Below, piece after piece: positions 47,623 to 57,206 of a stretch of DNA of 64,000 nucleotides. The stretch lies in assembly GCF_900103455.1 (NCBI RefSeq), contig NZ_FNHI01000033.1, positions 1 to 64,000 of the forward strand, in the 5' to 3' direction. The number at the start of each line of letters is the position of its first letter. Position 1 is the first letter of the stretch. The position numbers and the translations under genes were made by a program. Source of the DNA: Streptomyces wuyuanensis. Its GTDB lineage: Bacteria; Actinomycetota; Actinomycetes; Streptomycetales; Streptomycetaceae. The notes beneath the pieces were generated by a model. That model made no database searches and was not told where the DNA came from. It saw nothing but the letters and a program-made list of their open reading frames with translations.

Positions 47623-49161
47623 ATGCCCGACTGGACGTATCACCCGCTGCGCGGCCTGGCCGCTGCCGTACTCGGTCGGCGCCGTTCGCAGCGAACCGCA
47701 CTGCGGCTGCTGGCCTCGATCGGCTCCCGTCCCGCCGGCGCGCGGCTGATCGCCCGGGGGTTCGGCCACCGCCATCCGCCCAAGGGGCTCGCCGGCGACA
47801 TCGCCGGGGTTCCCGTGACCGTCCGTCTCGGCATATCCGTCCCGCCCTCGCTCGCCCGCGAAGTGGTACGCGCCATGCCCCCGCTCGGGGCTGGTGTCGT
47901 CGAGGTGGCGCCCGTCTCGGCCGCCGACGCCGACACCGTACGTGAGGCCGCTGCCGGCCGTTCGATCCCGCTCGTTGTCCGCGCCTGCGACCCGGAGGCC
48001 GAGGCCGCCCTCAAACCCTATGTCGACGGGTTCACGAGCAGCGACGACCCGCACGTGGTCCACGTGTCCGACCCATCGGTCACCACCGCGTCCGCCGCGC
48101 TCGAGGAGCCGGGCGCCGTCGTGCTCGCCCGGCCCCGGGTGCTCGTCGCGGCCGGACCCGGCTGGTTCCAGCGGGTCACCGAGGCAGCCACGCCCACCGC
48201 GCCCGCTCCGGGGCTGCGGGACGTCGGCCGCGATCCACGCCGTTGGCCCACCTGGTGGTGGGCGCTACTGGTCGGGCTCGGTATGACGGGCGCCGGACTC
48301 GGCGCCGCGGCGATCACGCTCGGGCCGGTCCTGCTCTGGTACGACCGCGAGTACCTCCGCATGACGGTGCACGAACTGCATGCCGCCAACCCCCACCTCG
48401 TGCACTTCCTCCAGCACGACCGGATCACCATGGCCGGCACGATGGTAGCGATCGGCGCCCTCTACACCGGCCTCGCCTTGGGCGGGATCAGACGCGGCTG
48501 GCCCTGGGCCCGCGAGGTGTATCTGCTCTCGGGGGCGATCGGCTTTCCCACCGTGTTCTACTTTCTGGCCACCGGCTTCGTGGAACCCCTGCACACGGCC
48601 ACCACCATCGTCCTGTTCCCGATGTTCGTGGCCGCGGTCCGTCGGACCCCGCCTGCGCCGCGGTGGCGCCCGGCGCACGAGGGACCGGAGCCGGAACGCC
48701 GGCGGTCGCTGGTCGGCCAGCTGCTGCTGATCGGCACGGGAGCGGGGCTGTTCGTCGGCGGAGCGGTGATCTCGGTCGTCGGTCTGACCGGTGTCTTCGT
48801 GCCGACCGACCTGGCCTTCCTCGGCGCCAGCACGCAGATGCTGGAATCCGTGAACCCCCGGCTCGTGCCGTTCGTCGCCCACGACCGGGCAGGGTTCGGC
48901 GGCGCCCTGATGGCCGCCGCGGTGGCCATCATCCTGCTCAGCGCGTGGGGTTGGCGGCGGGGGGAGGCCTGGGTGTTCTGGACCCTGGCCGCGGCGGCGG
49001 TCGCCGGCTTCCTGCCGGCTGTCGTGGTGCACGCCGCGATCCACTACACCGACTTCATCCACCTCGCGCCGGTCTACTTCGGCATCGCCATGACCGGCAT
49101 CGGTCTGCTGCTCGCGCGTCCGTACCTCTGTGCCAAGGCGCCGGCGAGGCCGAAGGACTGA
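47623..49161 (+). CDS. Polytopic membrane protein with soluble N-terminal domain
   Basis: A 512-residue protein. The first 190 residues are soluble; PPKGLAGDIAGVPVTVRLGI, GVVEVAPVSAADADTV and PLVVRACDPE recall dihydroorotate dehydrogenase-like TIM barrels. About eight transmembrane helices follow, starting with WWALLVGLGMTGAGLGAAAI. No characterised family was recognised. The ATG at 47623 is chosen over a GTG at 47587 that overlaps the monooxygenase stop; either would couple the two genes. A membrane-linked redox role with the monooxygenase is possible but unproven. Confidence 0.7.
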   Translation: MPDWTYHPLRGLAAAVLGRRRSQRTALRLLASIGSRPAGARLIARGFGHRHPPKGLAGDIAGVPVTVRLGISVPPSLAREVVRAMPPLGAGVVEVAPVSAADADTVREAAAGRSIPLVVRACDPEAEAALKPYVDGFTSSDDPHVVHVSDPSVTTASAALEEPGAVVLARPRVLVAAGPGWFQRVTEAATPTAPAPGLRDVGRDPRRWPTWWWALLVGLGMTGAGLGAAAITLGPVLLWYDREYLRMTVHELHAANPHLVHFLQHDRITMAGTMVAIGALYTGLALGGIRRGWPWAREVYLLSGAIGFPTVFYFLATGFVEPLHTATTIVLFPMFVAAVRRTPPAPRWRPAHEGPEPERRRSLVGQLLLIGTGAGLFVGGAVISVVGLTGVFVPTDLAFLGASTQMLESVNPRLVPFVAHDRAGFGGALMAAAVAIILLSAWGWRRGEAWVFWTLAAAAVAGFLPAVVVHAAIHYTDFIHLAPVYFGIAMTGIGLLLARPYLCAKAPARPKD

Positions 49162-49592
49162 CGGGCCGCACCTCCGCATTGCCCTGCCCTGGGCCGACGT
49201 GCTCGCCTGGTCGCAACGCCACCACCCCCAGCAGACCGACGAGACTCCGCTCGGGCGCGCAAGGCGCTGCACGACCGGCTGCGCCGCAGCCTCGGGGACG
49301 ACAGGGCCGAGCAGCTCGTCTTCGACAGCGGCTGTGCGCGCCGCGAGTGCGTCCGCCTCCTTCAGGCTGAACTCGGCGTCGGCGACTCGGCTGGAAGCAG
49401 TCGCCCGCGGTGATCTTCTTGCCCTGTGAGGGGCTCCCCTCAGGAGCGGCCACTGACGGCCTTCCGACCGCCGACCACTACCAGTAGCACGGCGCGGTCC
49501 CGCCTGCGCTGGTCGGTTGCCCTGCGGCAGCGTCCTTTGCTTGACGGTGACAGGGGAAGCGGGGTGTACTCACGGTTCTTCAGTGATCTTGT
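49162..49592. other. No recognisable gene; weak hairpin
   Basis: About 430 bases. GAGGGGCTCCCCTC at 49428-49441 is a 6-bp hairpin and might be a weak terminator. Open frames on both strands lack family features. The 3' part should hold the lipoprotein promoter. Confidence 0.4.
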
Positions 49593-50345
49593 ATGGGTGG
49601 GGTGGCCATGGGGTGGGGGCAGAGACGTCCGTGGTACGGACGCAGAGCGGCACTGGCGTGCGTGACAAGCATGCTGTTCGCGGCGGGTTGCGCGGGGGAG
49701 GCCAAGGAGCCCCGGGCGAATGAGAAGCCGGCACGCTCGGCTGCCCTGGCTGTCCCGGCTGCGGGCGGTAAGGCGCTCGGGCAGCAGGCTCTGCAGCGGG
49801 CGACGGTCACGGGGAAGGATCTGCCTGGGCGTGACTTTGATGCGCTGCTCGGACCGGCCCGGGCGGACAGCGCACCGGTCATGCCGGCGGTGTGCCGACC
49901 GGTCGCGGACGCGGTCGCTCTGGCCAGTCCACTTACGCCCAAGGCCCGGCTCAGGCAGGTGATGAGCGCCCTCGAGGGCGACCACGGGGGCTCCATGGCA
50001 CTGGCCTCCTACACGCCGGACCAGGCCGCGGAAATCATCGCCACGCTGCGGACCGCGCTGCGTTCCTGCACGGCCTTCACCCCGGTGTACGGCTTCGCCT
50101 ACGAGGGCGTCACTGCGCTGCCGGATCCCGGACTCGGCAATGAGTCGGTCTCCTTCCGACTGCTTCAACTGGTCTCCTTGGACGGTGAGGAACCGCTGAA
50201 GGTACCGGTCACGGTCACCGCAGTGCGGGTGGGCACGACCCTGGCGACTTTCCAGTCGGCGAACACAAGGCGCGACGGCCAGGCCGTCGTCCCGTCCGAC
50301 GTCGTCTCCAAACAGGTCACCAAACTCACTGATGCGACCCCCTGA
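49593..50345 (+). CDS. Putative lipoprotein
   Basis: A 250-residue exported protein. A basic N-terminus, a hydrophobic stretch (ALACVTSMLF) and the lipobox LFAAGC place the lipidated cysteine at about residue 33. The mature domain (about 70-245) has scattered conserved-looking segments such as YTPDQAAEIIATLRTALRSC, but no family is recognised. Starts at 49593 or 49608 are both possible. It is followed directly by the second relaxase-like relic. Confidence 0.75.
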   Translation: MGGVAMGWGQRRPWYGRRAALACVTSMLFAAGCAGEAKEPRANEKPARSAALAVPAAGGKALGQQALQRATVTGKDLPGRDFDALLGPARADSAPVMPAVCRPVADAVALASPLTPKARLRQVMSALEGDHGGSMALASYTPDQAAEIIATLRTALRSCTAFTPVYGFAYEGVTALPDPGLGNESVSFRLLQLVSLDGEEPLKVPVTVTAVRVGTTLATFQSANTRRDGQAVVPSDVVSKQVTKLTDATP

Positions 50346-50429
50346 CCGACCGCCGCAACAGTTGTCCGGTCTCAGGCCCGGCAGTCGCTTCCCGGGGCCG
50401 GCGGGTGCGCCTGCTGGTGGCCGGAGGGG

Positions 50430-51558
50430 CGGCCAGCGCGAGCGGGCCACCAACAGCGCGGTCCCCGGCGCGACCTCCCTGGGCCAGGTCCGCCGCACCC
50501 TCACGACGCGGCGTACCACCACCGACCAGCGCGGGCGCTCGGCGCGCGCGGCGCTGGCCCGCGCCGACGCCGTCACCGACAAGCTCAATGCCGAACTCCG
50601 CTTCCGTGAGCGCCTGCCCGACCACGCCCCGCACCGCCCCCACCACCGCGGGGCAATTCCCGACTGGGTCGCCGACTCCCACGCTCTCGTCCACCCCGCC
50701 ACCCCCGGGGCACTGGGCCGGCCACCTCGCCGAGCGCCACCGCATCCTGGCCCGCTCGCTCGCCGACCGCGGCCACACCCTGGCCAACTTCCCGCCCGCC
50801 TGGGCCCGCCCCCTCGGGAACCCGCCGCCGACCAGCGCTCCTCGGCGCCGTCACGCGTGGGCCGCCACGGCTGCGCTGGTGGAACTGTGGCGCACCCGCC
50901 ACATCATCACGGGTACCCCGGGGCTGGGTCCGCGCCCCAACGACCCGAACGACGCGGCGGCCTGGGACGGCCTGGCGCCCGGATGCGCGCCTTGACCGGA
51001 CGGCGCCGCCCAGCCCACCTTGCGCCGTCCGACGCCCCCGCCTCCGTCATGATCGAGGCGGCCCTCGGCCACCTCGACACACCACCCCCCGGCGGCCCAC
51101 TGCCCGACCATCCGGCCCTGCGCGACCCTTTTCGGTATCGCACCGCTGTCTCACGCAGCGCTGGATGCGTGCCTCGCGAGGCACGCCTGGCCGCCGCGCT
51201 CGCCGGCGAACCCCTGCCCGAAGCCTGGATGGAGGAGATCACCGCCCCCGGCGACGACGAGGACGAACAGCGCACCTGCACCCGGCTGCTGACCGCCATC
51301 GGCGACTACCGGCGCCGCCACCACCGTGCCGGCCCCGACGTCCTCGGCCCGCGCCCGGCGGGCCTGGAGGCAGGGGACTGGAACCACCTCACCGACGCGA
51401 TCGACCTCTACACCCACGCCCGCATCCAGCGCCGCCTGGAACAGCTGCGAGCCCGTACCACCGCCGAACGCGCCACCCTCCTTCCGCCGACCTCACCGCT
51501 GCGACGGCAGCACCCGCCCGATACCGACCGGCCCGGCCACCGGCCCCCGATCCGGTGA
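50430..51558 (+). pseudogene. Relaxase/helicase-like C-terminal relic (copy 2)
   Basis: The better kept copy of the 31520 relic. Pieces in order: ATSLGQVRRTLTTRRTTTDQ, ARADAVTDKLNAELRFRERL, then after frame changes HWAGHLAERHRILARSLADR, WAATAALVELWRTRHIITG and ALGHLDTPPPGGPLPDHPAL, ending with EAWMEEITAPGDDEDEQRT and RLEQLRARTTAERATLLPP. At least three frame changes break it. The two copies are 19 kb apart in the same orientation. The MobF relaxase assignment rests on the style of this C-terminal region and is tentative. Confidence 0.45.
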
Positions 51559-51987
51559 ACACGGTGCGCCGGATCCCCTCTTTGGGAGGATGTCCCGGGT
51601 GCCTTCGAGGACTGGTGCCGCAGGTACGTCGCTCTCTTGCCGAGGTAGCCCGTCATGACGCTGGTTGAGATGCTCCGGCCCGGTGGCCCTGCGAAGCGGC
51701 CACTGTTCCCGGACCAGGCCGAGGCGGTTCAGCGGGCGGTCAGGCAGCTGCGCAGGCGGGGTGTCGGCGTACCCCTGTGAGTGCTCCACCAAGTACGGAG
51801 ATACGTGCACCAGCAGGGAGGCTGTGAGCCAGTCACGTCACCCTGCGGGTATGGCGGTGGCAGGGCTGATGGCGATTCTTGAAATCGGCCGGGGCCGCTC
51901 GCCGCCTCACTTGGTTGGTGCTTGAAGCGAGTGAGGACGGTGGGGAGCGAGGAGCACGTCTTGATCACTCATGGGTAGGCTCGGTCC
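51559..51987. other. No recognisable gene
   Basis: About 430 bases. An ATG at 51655 starts a 41-residue frame (MTLVEMLRPGGPAKRPLFPD...) ending at 51780; it lacks a clear ribosome binding site and family. The 3' end should contain the promoter of the HIT-like gene. Confidence 0.35.
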
Positions 51988-52467
51988 ATGAGCGGTGACT
52001 GGCGGACGGACCGGATCGGGGCTGCTCTGCGGGGCGAGAACCCGACCGTGTTGCGGCGACTTGCGTCCGGCTTCGCGGCGATCGGCGACGTTCAGTTCCT
52101 GCCCGGGTACTCGGTTCTCCTCGCGGACGAGCTGGGTGTTCAGCGGCTATCTGACCTGCCGAAGGCCAAGCGGCTGTCGTTTCTGTCCGACATGGACCAG
52201 CTGGGAGAAGCGGTTGAGCGGGCCTGTCGCCGGCTGGACACCGGCTTTCGCCGGGTCAATTTGGAGATCCTCGGCAACACGGCCCCGTTCCTTCATGCCC
52301 ACGTCTGGCCGCGGTTCGAGTGGGAGCCTGCCGAGCTGGTGGGCAAGCCGGTGTGGCTGTATCCGGGTGACCGCTGGAGTGACGAGCGATTCAGGCTCGG
52401 CTCCCAGCACGATGTGCTGCGGGATGCGATCGGCAGCGAACTGGACCGGCTGGGCTCGATGGCCTGA
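51988..52467 (+). CDS. HIT-family (diadenosine tetraphosphate hydrolase-like) protein
   Basis: A 159-residue HIT-like protein. PFLHAHVWPRFEWEP (about 100-114) carries the HxHxW form of the histidine triad; YSVLLADELGVQRLSDLP is the usual preceding helix. Members hydrolyse dinucleoside polyphosphates or AMP conjugates. The third histidine is replaced, so nucleotide hydrolysis is not certain. A strong terminator follows the stop. Confidence 0.75.
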   Translation: MSGDWRTDRIGAALRGENPTVLRRLASGFAAIGDVQFLPGYSVLLADELGVQRLSDLPKAKRLSFLSDMDQLGEAVERACRRLDTGFRRVNLEILGNTAPFLHAHVWPRFEWEPAELVGKPVWLYPGDRWSDERFRLGSQHDVLRDAIGSELDRLGSMA

Positions 52468-52473
52468 TGGTCT

Positions 52474-52503
52474 GGGCCCGCCGACCGTCAGGTCGGCGGG
52501 CCC
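52474..52503 (+). terminator. 13-bp intrinsic terminator-like hairpin
   Basis: Perfect arms GGGCCCGCCGACC at 52474-52486 and its complement at 52491-52503 with loop GTCA, seven bases after the HIT gene stop. No T tract, as is common in Streptomyces. Confidence 0.75.
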
Positions 52504-52639
52504 GGTGATCAATCACGGTCAGTGGACGTCAGGGAGCCCGTCGCAGCGGGACGATGTCGGGGATGGCGGTGGGGACGGAGGGGCGGGCCGCTTAGGAAAT
52601 CGGGCTGCGTCTCGATGGGCTGCCGGGCAGCATGGCGGA

Positions 52640-53125
52640 GTGTCTGATCTGCTGTGGGCTGACGTTGCGTACTTCTTCGACCCTGACCTGATGGGTGCGC
52701 TGCCCGACGCACGTGTCCCGGATGCCTCAGTCGAGGACTGGCAGGCACTCCTTGACCTTGTCGCTGAACGCGGCTGGAAGTACCAGTACTCCGAGGGCGA
52801 GACCGTGCTGCCAGTGCCCCCAGCGCAGACAGTGCTCTCCCGTCCAACCGACGCCGAGTGCCCCGAGCTACGGGTCTGGCCGTCAACCGATGTACTGGCG
52901 ATCTTCCGTTTCCATGCAGCCGAGGAGATCGACTTCGATGTGGACCTGCGAGAGCTTCAGGGCCAGGAGCGGCTCGATGTCTTCTGCCGTTTCCTTCGCG
53001 ACATCGGTCGACGGCTGGACAAGCCGGTACTGATGGATCCAGAGGGCGATTACGGCCATCCAGTGCTCGGATTCGATGTTGAAGCCGATCGCGTCGTACT
53101 TCTGGCTGAACCGCCGGTTATGTGA
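52640..53125 (+). CDS. Hypothetical protein
   Basis: A 161-residue protein from the GTG at 52640, with SDLLWADVAYFFDPDLMGAL at the start and EIDFDVDLRELQGQERLDVF in the middle. It is acidic, has no signal peptide or membrane helix, and I recognise no family. The frame is open upstream to 51995, across the HIT gene and terminator, so that extension is not real. The start is uncertain because no good ribosome binding site is seen. Confidence 0.6.
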   Translation: MSDLLWADVAYFFDPDLMGALPDARVPDASVEDWQALLDLVAERGWKYQYSEGETVLPVPPAQTVLSRPTDAECPELRVWPSTDVLAIFRFHAAEEIDFDVDLRELQGQERLDVFCRFLRDIGRRLDKPVLMDPEGDYGHPVLGFDVEADRVVLLAEPPVM

Positions 53126-53235
53126 ACGCCTGCCGCACTAGGTCCGGGAGGCTGCAGCCACGCAGGCAACGGTCCGCTACCTGGGGAAGTAGAACGAGCA
53201 GGTCTGGCGAACGCCTGAGCACAGGGTGGGGAGAT

Positions 53236-53823
53236 TCAGATATCGCCATCAGGGCGATGAACCTCCAGGACGACTGCCGTGCCGGCCACGGTTCGGTCCT
53301 CGTGCATCGCGATCTGCTGGCCGGGCTGGAGGCGCGTCCAGTGGGAGGGAGTGAGGGGCACGAGTCGAACCGTGGCTCGCCCGCCGGGCTCCAGATAGGG
53401 CATGTCCTCAACCCAAAGCGCGGCGATGCTGACCGCACGCCCACCGGTGGGCGAGAGATGTCCGATGTCCCACATGGGTCGCAGAACGCCAGCGCCGGAG
53501 ATTGCCGTGGTGCGTCGCGCCTCAGCGGCAGGACGGAGCGTCAGATCCGCCCGGATCACGCCATGACGAATCTCGGAGCACCGCCAATGGCACCAGGCCG
53601 CGCTCCGCTCAAGCCGGAGCTGATCAGCCGCGTCGGCGAGCTTCTCCCAAAACGCCAGCGGGAGCGAGCGACCGTCCCCAAGTTCCTCCAGCAGGCCCAG
53701 GGCGATCTCCCACTCGTCGTGGACGAGGTAGTCCCAGATGTCTCGCACCGTGATGTCGTTCTCGGTGGCGGTCTCTTCCGGAACAAGCAGAGAAGCTGAT
53801 TCGAGCAGCTCAGGGACGTCCAT
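53236..53823 (-). CDS. Hypothetical protein with beta-barrel-like C-terminus
   Basis: A 195-residue protein. The first half is helical (DIWDYLVHDEWEIALGLLEE, ERSAAWCHWRCSEIRHG). The second half (RATVRLVPLTPSHWTRLQPG, TVAGTAVVLEV) resembles the third domain of EF-Tu-like proteins. No function is assigned. The ATG at 53823 gives a compact N-terminus; the open frame upstream crosses the divergent gene. It may be an orphan immunity-type protein, but no toxin is seen. Confidence 0.6.
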   Translation of the reverse strand: MDVPELLESASLLVPEETATENDITVRDIWDYLVHDEWEIALGLLEELGDGRSLPLAFWEKLADAADQLRLERSAAWCHWRCSEIRHGVIRADLTLRPAAEARRTTAISGAGVLRPMWDIGHLSPTGGRAVSIAALWVEDMPYLEPGGRATVRLVPLTPSHWTRLQPGQQIAMHEDRTVAGTAVVLEVHRPDGDI

Positions 53824-53913
53824 GCGCTCATTGTCGACCAATGAACGATTAGGCTGCGCTGACAGCGGCCTGACCGGTGCGCCCGCCCCGTACCCGGCCG
53901 CGGCCGATGACGG

Positions 53914-54285
53914 GTGCCGCCGGAGCTGCTGGCGCTGGTCACCTACCACTGCCGCCAGATCAACGCCTACCTTGACCGCGCCCAGAGCCTGGGCAGCCAC
54001 CATCAGGACTGCATGCGCGAGCGGCAGCGCCTGGTCCTGTACGCCCTGACCGACGCCCTCGCCCACAACCATCTCCTGGTCGGCACAATCGCCGCCTACC
54101 TCCAGCGCCAGGACCTCGACCCGGATCTCCTGCGCCGCCACCTGCAGTCTTCCGACCCCGACCGCTACATCACCCGCCACGCCGTCGAGCACCTCGCCGG
54201 CCTGACGGGCGCCGCCACACCTGAGCAACCCGCCGAACCGACGGGGACCGCGGTCGGCCGGTGGGTCGCCCGCGCCGCCCCCTGA
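53914..54285 (+). CDS. Hypothetical helical protein
   Basis: A 123-residue protein from a GTG at 53914. It is mostly helical (LLALVTYHCRQINAYLDRAQ, YALTDALAHNHLLVGTIAAY), ending with a proline/threonine-rich tail. Not recognised. Divergent from the previous gene with a 90-base gap. The start is tentative, as no ribosome binding site is evident. Confidence 0.45.
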   Translation: MPPELLALVTYHCRQINAYLDRAQSLGSHHQDCMRERQRLVLYALTDALAHNHLLVGTIAAYLQRQDLDPDLLRRHLQSSDPDRYITRHAVEHLAGLTGAATPEQPAEPTGTAVGRWVARAAP

Positions 54286-54376
54286 CGGCCTGGCCGCGCA
54301 CCCGTTGTCACTTGCCCCGTCGCTGGATGGCCGGGGTGGGTGGCGAGCTGCCAGCTGGAAGGGCTCCCCGCTCCGG

Positions 54377-54835
54377 TTACAGGTCTGACGACGGGCGCGT
54401 TTCGGCGTCCTGGTCGGATGGGTGGGCTGGCCGACTGGAGGTGAGTTGTTCTTCCAGTGCGAGGAGTTGGCTGAGGCCGAGTTGCGGTGGCTGCCAGTTG
54501 GAGTTGGCGGCGTGGGTGAGGAAGCGGTCGTCGAGTGCGAGGTGATAGGTCTCGATGTAGTAGGGCAGGTCGGAGTACCAGAACCATGTCCCGTCGGTCT
54601 GGAGCGTCAGGGCGCCGATCGCGGTGCCGTCGCCGCGCAGTACATCGCAGGTGGTGGAAGGGGAAGCGGCCAGGATCGAACCGGCGCGCAGGTAGGCGGC
54701 CACCTGGGTTTCGTGGGGGCGTGGCTCGAGTCCGGCGGCGTCGTGGATGCTCGGCGCACCGGGATCGTCGGCCAGCAGTTCGCGGAAGTCGCCTACGAAG
54801 CGTGTCCCGCAGCACTGGACGGTTTGCTGGCGCAC
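54377..54835 (-). CDS. Hypothetical protein
   Basis: A 152-residue protein, no recognised family, with TWFWYSDLPYYIETYHLALD (about 93-112) as the most distinctive region. It overlaps the end of the YrhB-domain gene by 43 bases on the same strand, so both may be translated from one transcript. Such pairs of small proteins in accessory regions are sometimes immunity genes, but no toxin gene is near. Confidence 0.6.
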   Translation of the reverse strand: MRQQTVQCCGTRFVGDFRELLADDPGAPSIHDAAGLEPRPHETQVAAYLRAGSILAASPSTTCDVLRGDGTAIGALTLQTDGTWFWYSDLPYYIETYHLALDDRFLTHAANSNWQPPQLGLSQLLALEEQLTSSRPAHPSDQDAETRPSSDL

Positions 54836-55467
54836 CGGTGCGGGGCAAGGCCCGGTAGCCCGGACAGCGGCCGAAGTGCTTCTGTCGGGGTGTTCGGGCC
54901 GGTGATGGTCGCTATGCCGTGGGAGATGAGCTCCGCGGGCCGGGGGAGGGCTTCGGTGGCCGCTGCGACAAGCTCGGCGGGCGGGTCTGCATCGGCCAGC
55001 AGCGCGGCCACATAGACCTTGGCGTCGCTGATACGGAGCGCGGGCACGCGCCGGCGCAGCAGCCGCAAGGCATCAACCCTGCCCTGCGCCAAAGCTGCGG
55101 CCCGTACCTCTTCGTGCAGCGCGTCGACCGGCCCGGGTGCGGCCTGTCTCTTGATCCGTGCGAGGTATTCGCGCTCCCAGGCTCCGGTCACCGCGTCCAC
55201 TACCCCGATCTGGTGCAGACTGCCGTCGGCCTTGTCCACCAGATAGGGGCCGTTGCCCACCAGGGCATGACGATGGTCTCTCGTGCGCAGGTACTCGTCG
55301 GACTGCCAGGAGACGATCCAGCACAGATCATGCTCCTCGACATGGGCGACGGACACACCCACTGACCTGCCGTACACCGCCATCTCGTTGCGGTACTCGC
55401 GCTCGAGCTGCGCTGCGACCAGCTTGATGGCGAACTCACGCTCGATCATCCCGACAGCATCGGTCAT
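54793..55467 (-). CDS. YrhB-domain protein
   Basis: A 224-residue protein with an N-terminal YrhB/Imm35-like domain (about 8-90: REFAIKLVAAQLEREYRNEM, HVEEHDLCWIVSWQSDEYL, GNGPYLVDKADGSLHQIG). The remainder is helical with an alanine-rich section. The domain is common in Streptomyces polymorphic-toxin immunity proteins. Starts at 55482, 55467 and 55449 are all in frame; 55467 is a compromise. Its 3' end overlaps the next gene. Confidence 0.7.
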   Translation of the reverse strand: MTDAVGMIEREFAIKLVAAQLEREYRNEMAVYGRSVGVSVAHVEEHDLCWIVSWQSDEYLRTRDHRHALVGNGPYLVDKADGSLHQIGVVDAVTGAWEREYLARIKRQAAPGPVDALHEEVRAAALAQGRVDALRLLRRRVPALRISDAKVYVAALLADADPPAELVAAATEALPRPAELISHGIATITGPNTPTEALRPLSGLPGLAPHRCASKPSSAAGHAS

Positions 55468-55489
55468 CAAGCCCGCACCCACCAGCGAA

Positions 55490-55937
55490 TTCTCACTCGG
55501 GTGCTCCTGGCTTGCTCAGCCGGCACAACAGAGCAACGTTATGGGTGGTCTTCTCCGCCTCGATGAACGCGTACACGTCGTTCATCGATCGCTCTCCTTC
55601 GCGAAGAAGACCGCCGCTTTTCGCAGCACCTCGATCGTCTCGGCCTGCTCACGGTTCTGCCTCCGCAGCCGACGCAGTTCCTCCCGCTCCGTGCTTGTGA
55701 GCTCGCCCGTCGCCCCCTGACCGCGGTCGATCGTATCCTGCTTGACCCAGTTGCGAAGTCCCTCGGCGCTGACCCCGATCTCCCGGGCCACCTCGGTGAC
55801 GGTCTTGCCGGAGGACCGGACCAACGCGACCGCGTCGCGCGCTTGAACTCCTCCAAGTCCGGCCTGCTGCGGTTGCTCTTGCCTCCCACCTGGCACTACT
55901 TCCTCTGGAACCTCATGTCCCAGTCTCCAGGTGTCCA
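55490..55937 (-). mobile_element. Truncated IS3-family element
   Basis: Reading the minus strand from 55937, TGGACACCTGGAGACTGG is an IS3-type end. OrfA follows in two frames: SNRSRPDLEEFKR, then after a 2-base insertion DAVALVRSSGKTVTEVAREI, then ELRRLRRQNREQAETIEVLR and AVFFAKESDR (stop 55582). OrfB begins MNDVYAFIEAEKTTHNVALL at 55585 and stops after 30 residues at 55493. The rest of OrfB, with the DDE domain, is gone. The element is dead; it lies against the UvrA relic. Confidence 0.8.
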
Positions 55938-56311
55938 ACAGCAAGGGGAAGCTTCAAGTACAGCATGTGCAGCAGATTGGACAGCGTGGTGATGGTGCCG
56001 ACCGTCGAGCGCGAGCTGGGCGACCCGCGCCGCTGCTGAAGGGCCACGGCCGGCGGCAGCCCGGTGATTTCCTAAACGTGCGGTGCGCCGACCTGCTGCA
56101 ACAGCCTTCGGGCGTAGGGTGCTACGGACTCGAAGTAGCGCCGCTGGGCCTTCGCGTAGAGCGTGCCGAACGCGAGCGAGGACTTGCCCGAACCGGAGAC
56201 GCCGGTGAAGGCGACCAGCGCGTCCCGCGGAACGTCGACATCGATGTTCCGCAGGTTGTTCTCACCGGCGCCCTGGACATGCACGAAGGCGTCGGTCGCG
56301 TCCTTGTTCAC
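55938..56311 (-). pseudogene. N-terminal relic of a UvrA-like ATPase
   Basis: The frame starts MNKDATDAFVHVQGAGENNL with TGVSGSGKSSLAFGT (Walker A) and YARRLLQQVGAPHV, then reads TAG at 56072-56074. The same frame continues EITGLPPAVALQQRRGSPSS and RSTVGTITTLSNLLHMLYL up to the IS3 end. This is the UvrA N-terminus with a nonsense mutation followed by truncation at the IS. It is not the housekeeping uvrA, which should be elsewhere. Confidence 0.8.
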
Positions 56312-56789
56312 CGTTTCTGATTACCTGATCGCGCCGGGAACCGCGCGACAGGCGCCGTCACCGGGCCCCGCTCCCAGGGAGCATCCGGGAGTGCTGACGT
56401 GCCACCGCGGGAGCGCGGCCTGCGGTGCCGGCCGGGGCGCGGAGCTGGTGCACGTGGTGGCGCACGCAACCCGTGTGGCCGGTGGTGGGGCAGGTCCTGC
56501 ACGGGGGAGCACGAGGAGGTCTGACTGTATCGCCTGCGCCTGCTGGTGGTCATCAACCTGGTGTGGGCGCTGTCCATCCTCAACGACCGGGTGTTCGCTT
56601 CCGGATCCGCTCGACGTGCGACCGCGAGACGCCCGTCAGCGTGCCCTCACGGGCGAGGTATGCGCGTGCCGCAGCCACGCCCCGCTCCCATGCTGCCGCT
56701 CGGCCGCCGGCCTTGGGAGCGGGGCGTAGGCTCGGGCTCGGTGACTACGAGTGCGGCCAGCCGTTCACGCTGCGCCTCTGGCAGCTCGG
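56312..56789. other. No recognisable gene
   Basis: About 480 bases between two relics, with no gene, repeat or clear promoter recognised. Confidence 0.4.
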
Positions 56790-57085
56790 CAACAGGTCTC
56801 GCGCTGCCGTACGAGCCACCGGCCGACGTCCGCGCCGTGCACGGTGACGCCGAGCAGGGCGCTGAGCCCGCCGACGAACATGGGCGCGTCGCCATGGACA
56901 CGCTGGATCGGCTCACCCGGCGCGAACCACCGCGGGCCGGGGCGCTGGTGGATGCGCACCCGGTGGCCGGGGCCCGGAGGGCCCCGCCACCCGGCTGAAC
57001 AGCGCGTCCCCCACCCGCTCGCGCACCCGCGGCGCGAGCCCGAGCCGTCCGGCCGTACGTTCCACACGTCCAGTGTGACGCGCCC
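56790..57085 (-). pseudogene. Relic of an MpaB-family oxygenase
   Basis: The minus strand reads APRVRERVGDALFSRVAG in one frame, then RVRIHQRPGPRWFAPGEPI and RVHGDAPMFVGGLSALL in another. This matches the N-terminus of oxygenase MpaB/DUF2236 proteins. A frame change occurs near 56990, and the sequence diverges after ALLGVT. The catalytic His residues further on are missing. Confidence 0.55.
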
Positions 57086-57206
57086 CTGCGCCGCGACGTC
57101 CCCCGCCCAGCACCACCCCCCGCCCCCCGGCGGTCGCCGACAGCCCCCACGATGATGGGATGCCGGAGGCGGATGCCCGATGCCGGACCGAAGCGAGGAG
57201 GGTGCT

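Noticed and set aside
49428..49441. Short hairpin as a terminator
   Set aside because: Only 6 bp with a 2-base loop and far from the preceding stop; kept only as a remark.
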